Shown here one piece after another: positions 18,153 through 27,242 of a stretch of DNA of 64,000 nt. Each line of letters starts with the position of its first letter. Positions within the stretch are counted from its first letter, which is position 1. The translations under genes were made by a program, and so were the position numbers. The notes beneath the pieces are model-generated. The model had not been told where the DNA came from. It did no database searches and worked only from the letters and a program-made list of their open reading frames with translations. The DNA comes from a virus. The stretch is from positions 1 through 64,000 of IMG/VR virus record IMGVR_UViG_3300027741_000027, one strand, 5' to 3'.

Positions 18153-20614
18153 TAGTGACCCCAAGTATTTTGAGTCTTTTGCCTAATTGTAATGGCGGAA
18201 GAAATATCTGTTGTGCCGTCCGCGTTAATAATAACATCGGGGAGCCTCGCAATTTCATCGTCCTTGAGTGAAATGTCTTTATTATAATCTTTATCGCTTT
18301 TAATATATGAATCAACATTAAATCGCGCTGCAAGATCAAGTGCGCCAGTAGAACTAAAAGGCAATCCTGTTCCAGTAATATACAATGGCACATCATATGT
18401 AGGAAATTTTGCAGACCCGCTAAGCGAATAAGACGATGTAGAAACTTGAGAACCAAGTAAATCTCTAATAGCCACAAGAAGACTATTGCTACTAAGGCTA
18501 GTTTTATCGCTCCAAGCAGTTAAAGTATATCCCGTAGACCCTGTGGTATTGAAAAGCGACAATATTGATTTTTTAACCGTACTTGTATTTTTAGTTGCGC
18601 CAGCAATATAGCTAATTGCAAATGAGTTATTGTAATAAGTTTGACTACCAGAACTTATGTTTAAATAACTAGATGCATCTTTTGTAAAATAAGCCCTTAA
18701 TTTATTATTGCTATCCGGTTCAATAACAAACCTAGCCAAAGGTTGTCCAAGTTTGTTAGTTTCTCTTAATTTAAAAGCATAATACGGCTCTTTGGTTGAA
18801 ATTAATGGAAGCCCAGTAGCATCTGAGCTTTTCCTTGGAGATTGATTGTAAGTCCAGTCAACATTATCAACGCCGGGAGTATTATGGATGACTTGAAGAA
18901 TGTCAGAAAGTTGAATATAAGAACCAAAAGGAATGCCTTTAAAATAAACATCTAAATTATTTTTAATTAAATTATCAATACTAGTTGGATCAACGCCGTT
19001 ATTATAAGCAACACTAACGTCTGGTTTAAAGTAGCGAACTTTGGCTCCGTGAACAAGAACGTCGGTAGTAACTTGCTTATTGGCTTGAGAAGAAGCTTGA
19101 ACATCTTGGATGTTTTGATCATAGGTGTATTGATTAACATTAATGCTGCTAATTTTAGATTTATCAACTCCGGAAATTACAGGGCCAGTATAATAAGGTT
19201 CTTTACCGGCTTGTCCTTTAATTGTAGATGACCACTCAATGCCATTTCTGGCTCTAGTAGTTCCGCGATTACTAGTCCAATCCTCAACACCCCAATAATG
19301 AATATTTTTATAATAAGTGTAAGTTGTTTGAACAGCAGACACTTCATATGAAACAAAAATTGAATCAGGAAGATCGGTTACAGGCTGTTGAAATAATGGA
19401 GTAAAATAATTTTGCGACGATGGAGTAATACTTGCATCACCAATGCGTCTATAATTGTCAGTATACAATGGGCTAGAGGCGTCGGATGTAAACTGTTTAG
19501 ATGGAATTGGAATTGATACACTAGCAACTGATGGTTTTTGCCCATCAATAAAAACGTCGATGCAATTTAAAACTTGTTTTTCATAATTATTTCTTGAAAT
19601 TTTTGAAATGTATGAATACTCAAAAATTACCGTCTCACCGGGAACAACCGAGCGAGCAGAAGCAGTAGAGGGAATTTTAAAAGTTACATTGGGAAGGTCA
19701 CTAATTGTTTGACCTTTAGAATCTCCATAATTTAAAGCAGGATAATTAATTTGATAATCTGCGTCGGGAGAATAAAAACTTTCACCCGTAGTTGTATCTT
19801 TTAAAATATAAGATTGTAAATTGTCATAAAAATGAGCAATGTTAGAATTAGACGAAGGTGCAGTTGTATAATAATTCGCAGATCCGCCGGTACTTGAATC
19901 ATCAGAAGTAGGGACTTGAATTTTTTCTTTGTAAGTAGAGACAGGACCAAGAATATTAGCTTGAGAAACGTTATTGGCTGAAATGGCAAGCGCCAAAAAC
20001 TGATCCATTGTTCCAGACACATTTCTAAAAACAGTATTCTTAAATCTAGTTTTTAATTCATTGTCATTTTCTGGATCTAATCCACCATAAGTTGGCGCTT
20101 CATTTGTAACTTTAGTAATTCCATACACGGGAGTACCAACCCATGAAGTAATAGAACCGGCTGAAGCGTTACCATCAACTCCACTAGTGGCACATTCAAT
20201 TGGCGCTGTTACTGAAGTAGTGCCTTTAGCCAAAACAGAAGACGATGATGTAATAAACATAACATTATATCCGCCAGCAGTAGGCTTTGGTCCCATTAGT
20301 TGTACACCTGCGGGTATATTAATATCTTTGTCACTTGAATTGTCGCGGCTAAAAGTGACGTAACCCTTGGCTTTTCCGCCCCCTTGTCGTCCATAACCAA
20401 ACAGGGAAATTAATTTGTCAATATCGGTTCCATATTTAGATTCAATATCAAATGGAGCAGAAGTAATTGCAATGTCAGTTTGAGCCTCAGCCATAGCTTG
20501 AGCTACAGTTTCAATAATTTTGCGTTCAGGAGTACCCGGTTCGCCAGAAATGCTGGGATCTAAGGCTCTCAATTGAGCCATCATTTGTGATACGTATTGT
20601 TCTTGAGTTGCCAT
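18152..20614 (-). CDS. baseplate J-like protein
   Basis: 820 residues with a classic Baseplate_J layout. The N-terminus has the helical TPERKIIETVAQAMAEAQTD. Next come KAKGYVTFSRDNSSDKDINI with IPAGVQL, and GGLDPENDNELKTRF followed by NVSGTMDQFLALA. A variable middle and a C-terminal gpJ-type domain with DVLVHGAKVRYFKPDVSVAY complete it. In contractile tails gpJ, with W/gp25, forms the wedge arms around the hub. It lies one base after the gp25-like gene, the usual gene order. It is longer than phage P2 gpJ (about 300 residues) because of beta-rich insertions. Confidence 0.9.
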   Translation of the reverse strand: MATQEQYVSQMMAQLRALDPSISGEPGTPERKIIETVAQAMAEAQTDIAITSAPFDIESKYGTDIDKLISLFGYGRQGGGKAKGYVTFSRDNSSDKDINIPAGVQLMGPKPTAGGYNVMFITSSSSVLAKGTTSVTAPIECATSGVDGNASAGSITSWVGTPVYGITKVTNEAPTYGGLDPENDNELKTRFKNTVFRNVSGTMDQFLALAISANNVSQANILGPVSTYKEKIQVPTSDDSSTGGSANYYTTAPSSNSNIAHFYDNLQSYILKDTTTGESFYSPDADYQINYPALNYGDSKGQTISDLPNVTFKIPSTASARSVVPGETVIFEYSYISKISRNNYEKQVLNCIDVFIDGQKPSVASVSIPIPSKQFTSDASSPLYTDNYRRIGDASITPSSQNYFTPLFQQPVTDLPDSIFVSYEVSAVQTTYTYYKNIHYWGVEDWTSNRGTTRARNGIEWSSTIKGQAGKEPYYTGPVISGVDKSKISSINVNQYTYDQNIQDVQASSQANKQVTTDVLVHGAKVRYFKPDVSVAYNNGVDPTSIDNLIKNNLDVYFKGIPFGSYIQLSDILQVIHNTPGVDNVDWTYNQSPRKSSDATGLPLISTKEPYYAFKLRETNKLGQPLARFVIEPDSNNKLRAYFTKDASSYLNISSGSQTYYNNSFAISYIAGATKNTSTVKKSILSLFNTTGSTGYTLTAWSDKTSLSSNSLLVAIRDLLGSQVSTSSYSLSGSAKFPTYDVPLYITGTGLPFSSTGALDLAARFNVDSYIKSDKDYNKDISLKDDEIARLPDVIINADGTTDISSAITIRQKTQNTWGH

Positions 20615-20615
20615 A

Positions 20616-21077
20616 TTACATGCTAATTTCTAAAGTTTGTTCATTATTTGCGGCGGAAATAAAACTAATCATTACATTAACTTTGTCAAAATATTTGTCT
20701 ATAGAAATGTTTTTTAAATCGTATAAAACTTCGCCGTGAGTCAAAGTTGTTTTTCCATAAGTCAATTTATCAATTTTAGCCCTAGATAAAATTTTTTCTT
20801 GATAATTATTAACAACCCGTGCTATCTCACTTTGAATTCCCAAGATTGTTACATCGTTATCTTTTTCCCCAATGTAACCATTGTGCTGTGTTCCATTAGG
20901 CATTGTTCCGCCATTTAAAAGAGAACCGAAGTCAGGATGCATGTCATCATTGCCCATTTTTTCTAACAAATTACATCTAAGGTCTTGAACAAGTTTTTCC
21001 TCGTTTGATACTACATCAAGACCATTAGACGAACTAAGGGAAAGGTCTCCGTTTTTTAGTGCTAAACTCCAAGTCAT
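20616..21077 (-). CDS. baseplate wedge protein, gp25/GPW family
   Basis: 153 residues. It has the family pattern SNEEKLVQDLRCNLLEKMGN followed by HPDFGSLLNGG and an IQSEIARVVNNYQE helix, as in T4 gp25 and P2 gpW lysozyme-like wedge proteins. These seed sheath assembly at the baseplate and have no lysozyme activity. It stands directly upstream of baseplate J, as expected. Normal length for the family. Confidence 0.88.
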   Translation of the reverse strand: MTWSLALKNGDLSLSSSNGLDVVSNEEKLVQDLRCNLLEKMGNDDMHPDFGSLLNGGTMPNGTQHNGYIGEKDNDVTILGIQSEIARVVNNYQEKILSRAKIDKLTYGKTTLTHGEVLYDLKNISIDKYFDKVNVMISFISAANNEQTLEISM

Positions 21078-21116
21078 CTTATTAATTAACCTGTCGGAAC
21101 GTAGTATTGCAGAGGG

Positions 21117-23270
21117 CTAAGCGACTTTCATTCCCCAAATTTTTAATATGCCATATATATCCGCAGTAGCTCCGCTATCATTTTTTACCCATCCAACAAT
21201 GTTGCCTGCTACCGTGCTACTGCCGGTATCATAAACCCCACATATCACATTGTTGGTAGCAGTTCCCGGACTTGACGAACGAGATCCAAGCCCGAAAAAA
21301 TTTGCAAACCAATAATAACCATTTGGAACATTGACATCAGAAAAAGTGTGACTTTTTATGGCTCCATTAACGGCATCAGCGAAATTAGCTACATAATCAT
21401 ACCATAATATGGTTACGCTTTTTGTACTTGTCGTTCCGGAATCAGTTAATCTAAAACCATCAAAATCTGTACCTGCAAAAGTATTATCTACTGCAACTTT
21501 ATTTTTATTAATATAATTAGTACTTACATAACTTTGAGTCGCATAATTGTTAGAATTAACCCAATTTTGAGTTGCAACTTCAAAATTTCTGTATTTCAAT
21601 GTTTTATTAGCAGTACTTGCAAAATTACAATCTCCGTCGAAAGAAGCATTGCCATTAACATCGACCCAAGCTAAATTGTTATTTTTAGTAGTTGAGTTTC
21701 CAACCGCAAGATAACTAGTTGATCTTATATAATCGGTAACTCTTAATTCTTGATCTACAAGAACCGAACCAGTCACGTTAAGGGCGTTAGTTACATTACT
21801 AGTAACATTTAATGTTCCAGTAGTAATATTACCTGTTCCTGCACTAATGTTTCCGTTATTAGTATCAATTCCTCCTGCATCTCCTCCCCCTAATACAACT
21901 TTGCGAGCCGTTCCATCAGCCTTGGTTGTGTAAATGTCACTATTAGTTCCGCCACTAGCAACAATGTCACCTTTAGCTTCAATTTTTCCGGTAGAATCAA
22001 GTTTAACTTTATCAACAGTAGACGTTCCAACTATAATATCTCCAACTAAAGTTGTTCCCGAAACTGCTCCATTGACTCTAATATGGCCATTAGACGACAA
22101 AATAACACCATTAGATGTGCTGTTGTCATCCAAGGTAACCCTTCCGCTTGGACCTTTAATATAAATGGTTTGTCCGTCAATGACGGTGTTGACAGTGGAA
22201 CTATCAAAAATATTAATTAAGCCAGTAGATTTAATTTCTGTATAATTTGATGCTGAATTGCCAACTTTAATGTCCCCAGTTGTTTTATTAATTTGAATAG
22301 ATTGATTGGTTCCGTTATTAAATTCAATAAAACCGTTTAAACCAAAATTGATATTACCGGCATTGCCAACAGTAATAGAACCATTAGCTGGAACAGTAAC
22401 ACTATTTACTTTCATATCACTTGAAGGAACCCACTGATTTTCTATCTGACCATAAGTTTCAACAGCATCAGTATTTGAACTAGTAATATTAAAAGTATTA
22501 TCAGTCGGTTTATCAGATGTATTAGGAGCCTGAACCGTTGCGCCAACTGCGTGAATGGCACTAATAGTTTTATTGTCACTGGCCTTAGAAATGCCAGTTA
22601 ATTGATTATCAGGGGCAACCTTGAGGCCAGAATAAGAAAAAATTTCGCTATCAATTGTCACTGTTCCAGAAGTAGGCCAATTTTCAACAGAATCTAAAGT
22701 AATTGTTGTTGGAATAGAACCCTTGCTAATGGCAACAGTAAGCTTGGCAGAAGCTCCGGAACCCAAGACTGTAAACTTGCCATTGTAACTATCGGGCTTA
22801 AAACCAGAAATGGTTACTTGCTGACCGGCAATAAGATGATTAACGTCCTTAGTGGTAAAAGTAAGGATAGTTCCCGCATCATTCAATTTGACAAGGGTAA
22901 TTGTGTTTGAATCCTGATGCTGAAGAACGGAATAACTATCGGCACTAGAATCAAAAGTAGCAAGAACAGACTTACCACTAGCGTCCTTAATTGTGTCAGA
23001 AGCAATGCGAGCCTCACCGGGCTGCATCTGATCAACTGGGTAATCGTTTTTAACGTCAATTTTAGAATCAAGCTTCCAATGATGACCGTCTTTGTGAACA
23101 AACCAATGTTCTCCTTCTTGCGGCCAAATAAAAGTGTTAGGCACTCCAATTACAGAAATAAATCCCGTGCCTCCGTCTTTAAATCTGCATTGTATATTGC
23201 GATTAGCAATATCAACCGTTTGAATTAAAACGGCCATTTTAATCATTCTACCAGTTGCGTGTTGAATCAT
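21117..23270 (-). CDS. tail spike / puncturing-device protein, gpV/gp5-like (717 aa)
   Basis: The N-terminus (VLIQTVDIANRNIQCRFKDG, then IWPQEGEHWFVHKDG) has the character of the OB domain of gpV/gp5 spikes. Next come an FCCH-like module (LIAGQQVTISGF) and an IDSEIFSYSG module, then a long run of short beta repeats (GNINFGLNGFIEFNNGTNQS, GDIVASGGTNSDIYTTKADG) typical of a triple beta-helix. The C-terminal 150 residues form a globular beta domain, so this is more elaborate than a bare spike. It lies between the hub gene and gp25. The start could also be the in-frame ATG 8 or 11 codons downstream. Confidence 0.7.
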   Translation of the reverse strand: MIQHATGRMIKMAVLIQTVDIANRNIQCRFKDGGTGFISVIGVPNTFIWPQEGEHWFVHKDGHHWKLDSKIDVKNDYPVDQMQPGEARIASDTIKDASGKSVLATFDSSADSYSVLQHQDSNTITLVKLNDAGTILTFTTKDVNHLIAGQQVTISGFKPDSYNGKFTVLGSGASAKLTVAISKGSIPTTITLDSVENWPTSGTVTIDSEIFSYSGLKVAPDNQLTGISKASDNKTISAIHAVGATVQAPNTSDKPTDNTFNITSSNTDAVETYGQIENQWVPSSDMKVNSVTVPANGSITVGNAGNINFGLNGFIEFNNGTNQSIQINKTTGDIKVGNSASNYTEIKSTGLINIFDSSTVNTVIDGQTIYIKGPSGRVTLDDNSTSNGVILSSNGHIRVNGAVSGTTLVGDIIVGTSTVDKVKLDSTGKIEAKGDIVASGGTNSDIYTTKADGTARKVVLGGGDAGGIDTNNGNISAGTGNITTGTLNVTSNVTNALNVTGSVLVDQELRVTDYIRSTSYLAVGNSTTKNNNLAWVDVNGNASFDGDCNFASTANKTLKYRNFEVATQNWVNSNNYATQSYVSTNYINKNKVAVDNTFAGTDFDGFRLTDSGTTSTKSVTILWYDYVANFADAVNGAIKSHTFSDVNVPNGYYWFANFFGLGSRSSSPGTATNNVICGVYDTGSSTVAGNIVGWVKNDSGATADIYGILKIWGMKVA

Positions 23271-23272
23271 AA

Positions 23273-24724
23273 CTATTTAGGTGTCCACTTTCCTTTATTA
23301 TTACTGATGGGTAATGATGTAGAAGAAGCCATAGCTTCGTCATTAGTAATTGGTCTAATCATGCCATGACTAATAGAAGACCTGTCCGCGTTTAAGGCCT
23401 TCCCATCAGATCCCCTAATGGCGCTTGGGGCTATCAAAACAACGTTAGTTGTAAAACCATTTTGATAATCACAATTATGGCTTACCGCCTCCACAAAACA
23501 TTGGATCCCATGCTCAGGAAAAGAAACTATCCCTCCGGGATATAATTCAGGCATAAAAGTTAATTCAAATTCTGTTTGAAATTGCTGCGCCCACAACAAA
23601 CAAAATTTTTGATAAGCTAAAAAAGCTTCGTAAATTGGCGCTCTTACATAAGGTTCTCCTTTATAAACTGGTCGCGCTCCATATTTTTTTAAAAATTGAA
23701 TTGCATCGTCTTTACTTGAAAATCCGGGACCGTCAATAAATCCTGCCATAAATGCATTAAAAATTGTAACGACGCCACCGGTAGCTAATTTATCCACTAA
23801 TTCAATTTGCCCATCAATTGCACTAGACACATCTCCAACAACAAAAACGTGAGTTGCGAGACTATCATCAGACAAATCTATTTTTCCGCTAATAATTTCA
23901 ATATCTGCAATTTCCCAATGCGGAGTGGCCCCAAAAGATCCAAAGTAATCAGGATAAAATGCATAAAATTTACCATCTGGTAAGGACATCATTCTTCTTA
24001 ATGAGGCGTTAGTAATGTTTTGAACAACTTCAAAAATAGACTGGTCATTCATCATTCCTCTCACGCCGGTTAATTGTTGCGATTCCTGAGCATCAAATAT
24101 GCCCGGCAGAGTAAGGTATCCAGTTAAACCCTGAGAGATCGATATCTGTTGAGCGGAATATCCAGTACCTATGCTACCCTCTGTAGAGATTTCCCCCGTG
24201 TTGGTCTTAAGAGATCGCAACCAGTTTCTCATTTTAGATCCAGATCCAAATGATGGACCACTTCTAGGATTTCCTGTGTTATCGCCCCAACCAATTTCTA
24301 GATATTCATTGCCGGTTAATCCAATAATGTCTTGAGCCTTAACCTTTTTGCCAATAACAGTTAATTTTCCATTAACGGAATACTCAGATTTTGCCAAATT
24401 ACCATAATAAACATATTTAAAATTATTACCATCAATGGAAATACTGTTATCTAACTCTAAAATGACCCAATCATTGCCCAAGCCGCCTATACTCAAGTCT
24501 GGTTTTCCTGCTGTAATTGTTCCTGCGCCAACCGCCAAGACATTAATATTGCCATTTGTTGGAATTTTTACTCCCATGGTGGTCATATTTGTTGCAATGG
24601 TATCCCAGTGACCTGAAAAATTGGTGTCACTCGGAAGACAAAAAACGTTTTCCGCAGCAACTTGATTTTGTGCATTTGGTGAGCCTGTGCTTGGCTTTGT
24701 TTCTGTTTTAGTAGATCTAGTCAT
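23273..24724 (-). CDS. baseplate hub protein with degenerate M23-like domain
   Basis: 483 residues. Residues about 60-165 follow the M23 (LytM) peptidase fold: VLAVGAGTITAG, GLGNDWVILELD, YVYYGNL, KVKAQDIIGLTGN and LEIGWGDN. The catalytic HxH segment (HLHFE) is replaced by YLEIGW, so it is probably not a peptidase. The rest resembles gpD/gp27-type hubs: SLPDGKFYAFYPDYFGSFG, then PHWEIADIEIISGKIDLSDD and ATHVFVVGD. It would form the ring at the tail tip that carries the spike. It overlaps the upstream hub/lysozyme gene (ATGA-type junction). Confidence 0.75.
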   Translation of the reverse strand: MTRSTKTETKPSTGSPNAQNQVAAENVFCLPSDTNFSGHWDTIATNMTTMGVKIPTNGNINVLAVGAGTITAGKPDLSIGGLGNDWVILELDNSISIDGNNFKYVYYGNLAKSEYSVNGKLTVIGKKVKAQDIIGLTGNEYLEIGWGDNTGNPRSGPSFGSGSKMRNWLRSLKTNTGEISTEGSIGTGYSAQQISISQGLTGYLTLPGIFDAQESQQLTGVRGMMNDQSIFEVVQNITNASLRRMMSLPDGKFYAFYPDYFGSFGATPHWEIADIEIISGKIDLSDDSLATHVFVVGDVSSAIDGQIELVDKLATGGVVTIFNAFMAGFIDGPGFSSKDDAIQFLKKYGARPVYKGEPYVRAPIYEAFLAYQKFCLLWAQQFQTEFELTFMPELYPGGIVSFPEHGIQCFVEAVSHNCDYQNGFTTNVVLIAPSAIRGSDGKALNADRSSISHGMIRPITNDEAMASSTSLPISNNKGKWTPK

Positions 24725-25827
24725 TATTGAGGGTCCTTATTCTGTTTTGACCTATAAGAGATTAACAAACCTTTAGCAACGGCGCGAGCGTCTTGCTCAA
24801 AGTTTCCACTACTGCCAGACCAATTTAATGGTCTATCGCCTCCGGGCCAATAATTTTCCTTGTCTGGAATATTAAACCAAGCGGAAGGAGATTTTCCATA
24901 ATTAGATTCTTTTCCATAAATACCCCATAGTGCGGCAAAAGGAATTTTTTGCTCAGCGGCCACTTTTTCAACAATTTGACGATCATTTGGAACGGCTCCG
25001 TTATGAGGGTCTTGATTAAGTGCAGAATTGACATCCGAACTGCCGTATTTGTTATCTGAATAGTCACCAAGCGTTTTCTCCCAATCAGAGCCAATCTTCG
25101 AAGAATTTGTTTTTACGGGTTTATTGTCAGATGGAACGCTTGTATTGGCATCAGAACCAACCTTGCTCACAAAATCAGAAAGAAATGCTGAATACTTTTC
25201 AAGATTTTCTTTACCAGATTTTTCAAGATCGTCAAATATTTTGGCAACCTGCCCTTGAATAGCTTCACTAGGCATTGGTCCAATAACAATGTCGCCCTTG
25301 CTCCAATTTCCAGCCTCATGTAAAAATGCCATTAATAAATTTCCTAATCCGGCATCATTTAACTGCTTAGTGTTTCCAGCGTTAGCCGTATCGGCCATTC
25401 GATTTGATCCAGTAAGATAATCATATGACCACCCATGCCTTTGCATAAATTGAGTAACAAATGGAAGTCCGGGATCCCAATATGTGTATTTAATTTTTTT
25501 AAATGTGCATGATGCTTGTATTGAAGCAAGTCCGGGAAACATTTGAAAATAAGGAGTCGTATCACAAAATCCAGTAAAAACTTGAACGGGTCTTCCTTTT
25601 AATCTTGTCATTGATATTACAATTGGGTCCATGGGATGAAAGGCTGGCGGATCAGTAAATAAAAACTTTGATCCAACTTTAGGATTTCTAAAAGTAACTG
25701 TTGCAGAGCTAACACTGTCTATTTGTCTAGAAACAGAGCAACCGGTTACGTGATCGGATAAATCAACGATTCCTGAATCGGTTTTTATATAAACGTTTAC
25801 AGATGGAGAGTAAATTAATCTTTGCAT
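24724..25827 (-). CDS. baseplate hub subunit with C-terminal lysozyme-like domain
   Basis: 367 residues. The N-terminus (DHVTGCSVSRQIDSVSSATV, then DPIVISMTR and VFTGFCDT) matches the start of gpD/gp27-like hub proteins. A low-complexity linker follows. The C-terminal 85 residues (VEKVAAEQKIPFAALWGIYG, then KESNYGK) fit a goose-type or transglycosylase lysozyme, with Glu near residue 307 as the catalytic acid. Together with the next gene it appears to divide the hub between two polypeptides. The enzyme domain probably helps the tail tip through peptidoglycan. Confidence 0.75.
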   Translation of the reverse strand: MQRLIYSPSVNVYIKTDSGIVDLSDHVTGCSVSRQIDSVSSATVTFRNPKVGSKFLFTDPPAFHPMDPIVISMTRLKGRPVQVFTGFCDTTPYFQMFPGLASIQASCTFKKIKYTYWDPGLPFVTQFMQRHGWSYDYLTGSNRMADTANAGNTKQLNDAGLGNLLMAFLHEAGNWSKGDIVIGPMPSEAIQGQVAKIFDDLEKSGKENLEKYSAFLSDFVSKVGSDANTSVPSDNKPVKTNSSKIGSDWEKTLGDYSDNKYGSSDVNSALNQDPHNGAVPNDRQIVEKVAAEQKIPFAALWGIYGKESNYGKSPSAWFNIPDKENYWPGGDRPLNWSGSSGNFEQDARAVAKGLLISYRSKQNKDPQ

Positions 25828-25829
25828 AT

Positions 25830-26504
25830 TTATTCCTTAAACATTGACATCCAGCCAACAGTTTGAGATCCGGTGCTAGAAACATCGCTATAAATTCCAA
25901 TGTCGCCTGTTAAAACTGAAGTTGCTAAGATTACGTCAAACGAAAACTCTGGAGCGTAATTAAATTTTATAGCTCCGGCATCAAAGTTGTTTAAATAACC
26001 TTGAAAAATTAAACCTTTATGGCCACCCTTAATACTTCTCTGTTTATTTTTTCCTCGTTTTCCAGCGCCTTTTAATAAAATTTGTACCGTGGGCGAACCA
26101 GAATTTTTTAAAGACTGATAATGACTTTCACGCATAAACGATGATAATATATTATATTGATATTGATTTGCGCACTGCCCCTTAACATTCATAATAGGTT
26201 GATTAAAAGACTTTGGAAAAAATTGCCTTCTGTATCTGCTTTGACCCACCGATCCACTCATAGAAAAATCTATATTAATTTCATGAACCCAAAGGTAGAT
26301 TTTTTGATCAGATGGATCGCTAATCATCATGTTCCATGTATCACTCTTTGCAGGATCGCGATCAGGCGTAGTTACTTGCCACCCGGTATCCGGCCTAATT
26401 TGATTTAAAAAGCTATTTGCTCCTGAAAATCCGCCTGCCGACCCTTGGTAAGTATTTGGTGGCGCAACTTTATACTTATTATGTTTTTTTGAATTACGTT
26501 TCAT
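25830..26504 (-). CDS. tail tip/tube-initiator-like protein (224 aa)
   Basis: A basic N-terminus (MKRNSKKHNKYK) is followed by a beta-rich body with WNMMISDPSDQKIYLWVHEI and the tube-like element MNVKGQCANQYQYNILSSFM. It resembles its neighbour at 26511-27239 in size, basic start and beta layout. Both lie between tape measure and hub, where T4 has gp48/gp54 and other myophages have LysM-type connectors. Function as a tube-to-hub adaptor is inferred from position. Confidence 0.55.
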   Translation of the reverse strand: MKRNSKKHNKYKVAPPNTYQGSAGGFSGANSFLNQIRPDTGWQVTTPDRDPAKSDTWNMMISDPSDQKIYLWVHEINIDFSMSGSVGQSRYRRQFFPKSFNQPIMNVKGQCANQYQYNILSSFMRESHYQSLKNSGSPTVQILLKGAGKRGKNKQRSIKGGHKGLIFQGYLNNFDAGAIKFNYAPEFSFDVILATSVLTGDIGIYSDVSSTGSQTVGWMSMFKE

Positions 26505-26510
26505 TGTGAT

Positions 26511-27239
26511 TTATTTACCAGTGGGCTTTGAAATATTTTGATTTTGCCAATCTGCCGCACCCGGCGAGCTAACATAAAAAGAGTGCAATCTTTCCTGATA
26601 GGCTCTAACGGCGGCTTCATTTTGAGCATTACTTAAATCTGCGTACTCTGGATAATTTTGAGACCATGGATTTTTGTCATCGTAACCAATGCCAGCGGTC
26701 ACGGTTCCAAAGGGTTCAAATCCACCATCGGGACTTATTCCACTCAAGTTTGCATTATCCATAACCGCACTTTTAAAGTCGTCATTAAATTCAACAACAG
26801 CCGCTTCAATATTCCATTGCGGAGCCACAATATCTCTTCCGTATTTAAATCCGGGCAGAGACTTGGGCATAATTTGAAATTTCCACCCTCTATTTAAATA
26901 TTCAAAGCTCACGGGAGTCATATCATACGATGCTGAATTTCTCCCTTGGGTTGCCTGTTGCATATAAAGCGTAAACCATTTATAAATTTCTTCAATTTGA
27001 TCATAGGATCTTACAGTTCCTGATATCTTCATATCTCCAACATACATAGAAAGAATTTGTACGACTTCCCCTCCGTAAGTTGGATAACTATTGGTATTCA
27101 ATCCATATGACCACGTAATTTCATCAGGACTTAGAGGCACATTTAATTGACCAACACTGGGATGAGAGAAAACAACTTGGGTTATCTCTTTTTTAGGCTC
27201 TTTAAATTTATTAATATTTTGAGTTCTATGTTTTTTCAT
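26511..27239 (-). CDS. tail tip/tube-to-hub adaptor protein (242 aa)
   Basis: It starts with basic residues (MKKHRTQNINKFKEPKKE). Beta strands follow that are typical of tube-fold baseplate proteins: QVVFSHPSVGQLNVPLSPDE and VQILSMYVGDMKISGTVRSY. A helical C-terminus (AVRAYQERLHSFYVSSP) closes it. It is immediately downstream of the tape measure gene. Possible paralogue of the 224-residue neighbour, but a structure comparison would be needed to be sure. Confidence 0.55.
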   Translation of the reverse strand: MKKHRTQNINKFKEPKKEITQVVFSHPSVGQLNVPLSPDEITWSYGLNTNSYPTYGGEVVQILSMYVGDMKISGTVRSYDQIEEIYKWFTLYMQQATQGRNSASYDMTPVSFEYLNRGWKFQIMPKSLPGFKYGRDIVAPQWNIEAAVVEFNDDFKSAVMDNANLSGISPDGGFEPFGTVTAGIGYDDKNPWSQNYPEYADLSNAQNEAAVRAYQERLHSFYVSSPGAADWQNQNISKPTGK

Positions 27240-27242
27240 TAT

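Noticed and set aside
23440-23720. Active M23 endopeptidase in the 483-residue hub
   Set aside because: This interval encodes the hub part; the M23-like part at about 24230-24550 lacks the HxH catalytic motif, so activity is not claimed.
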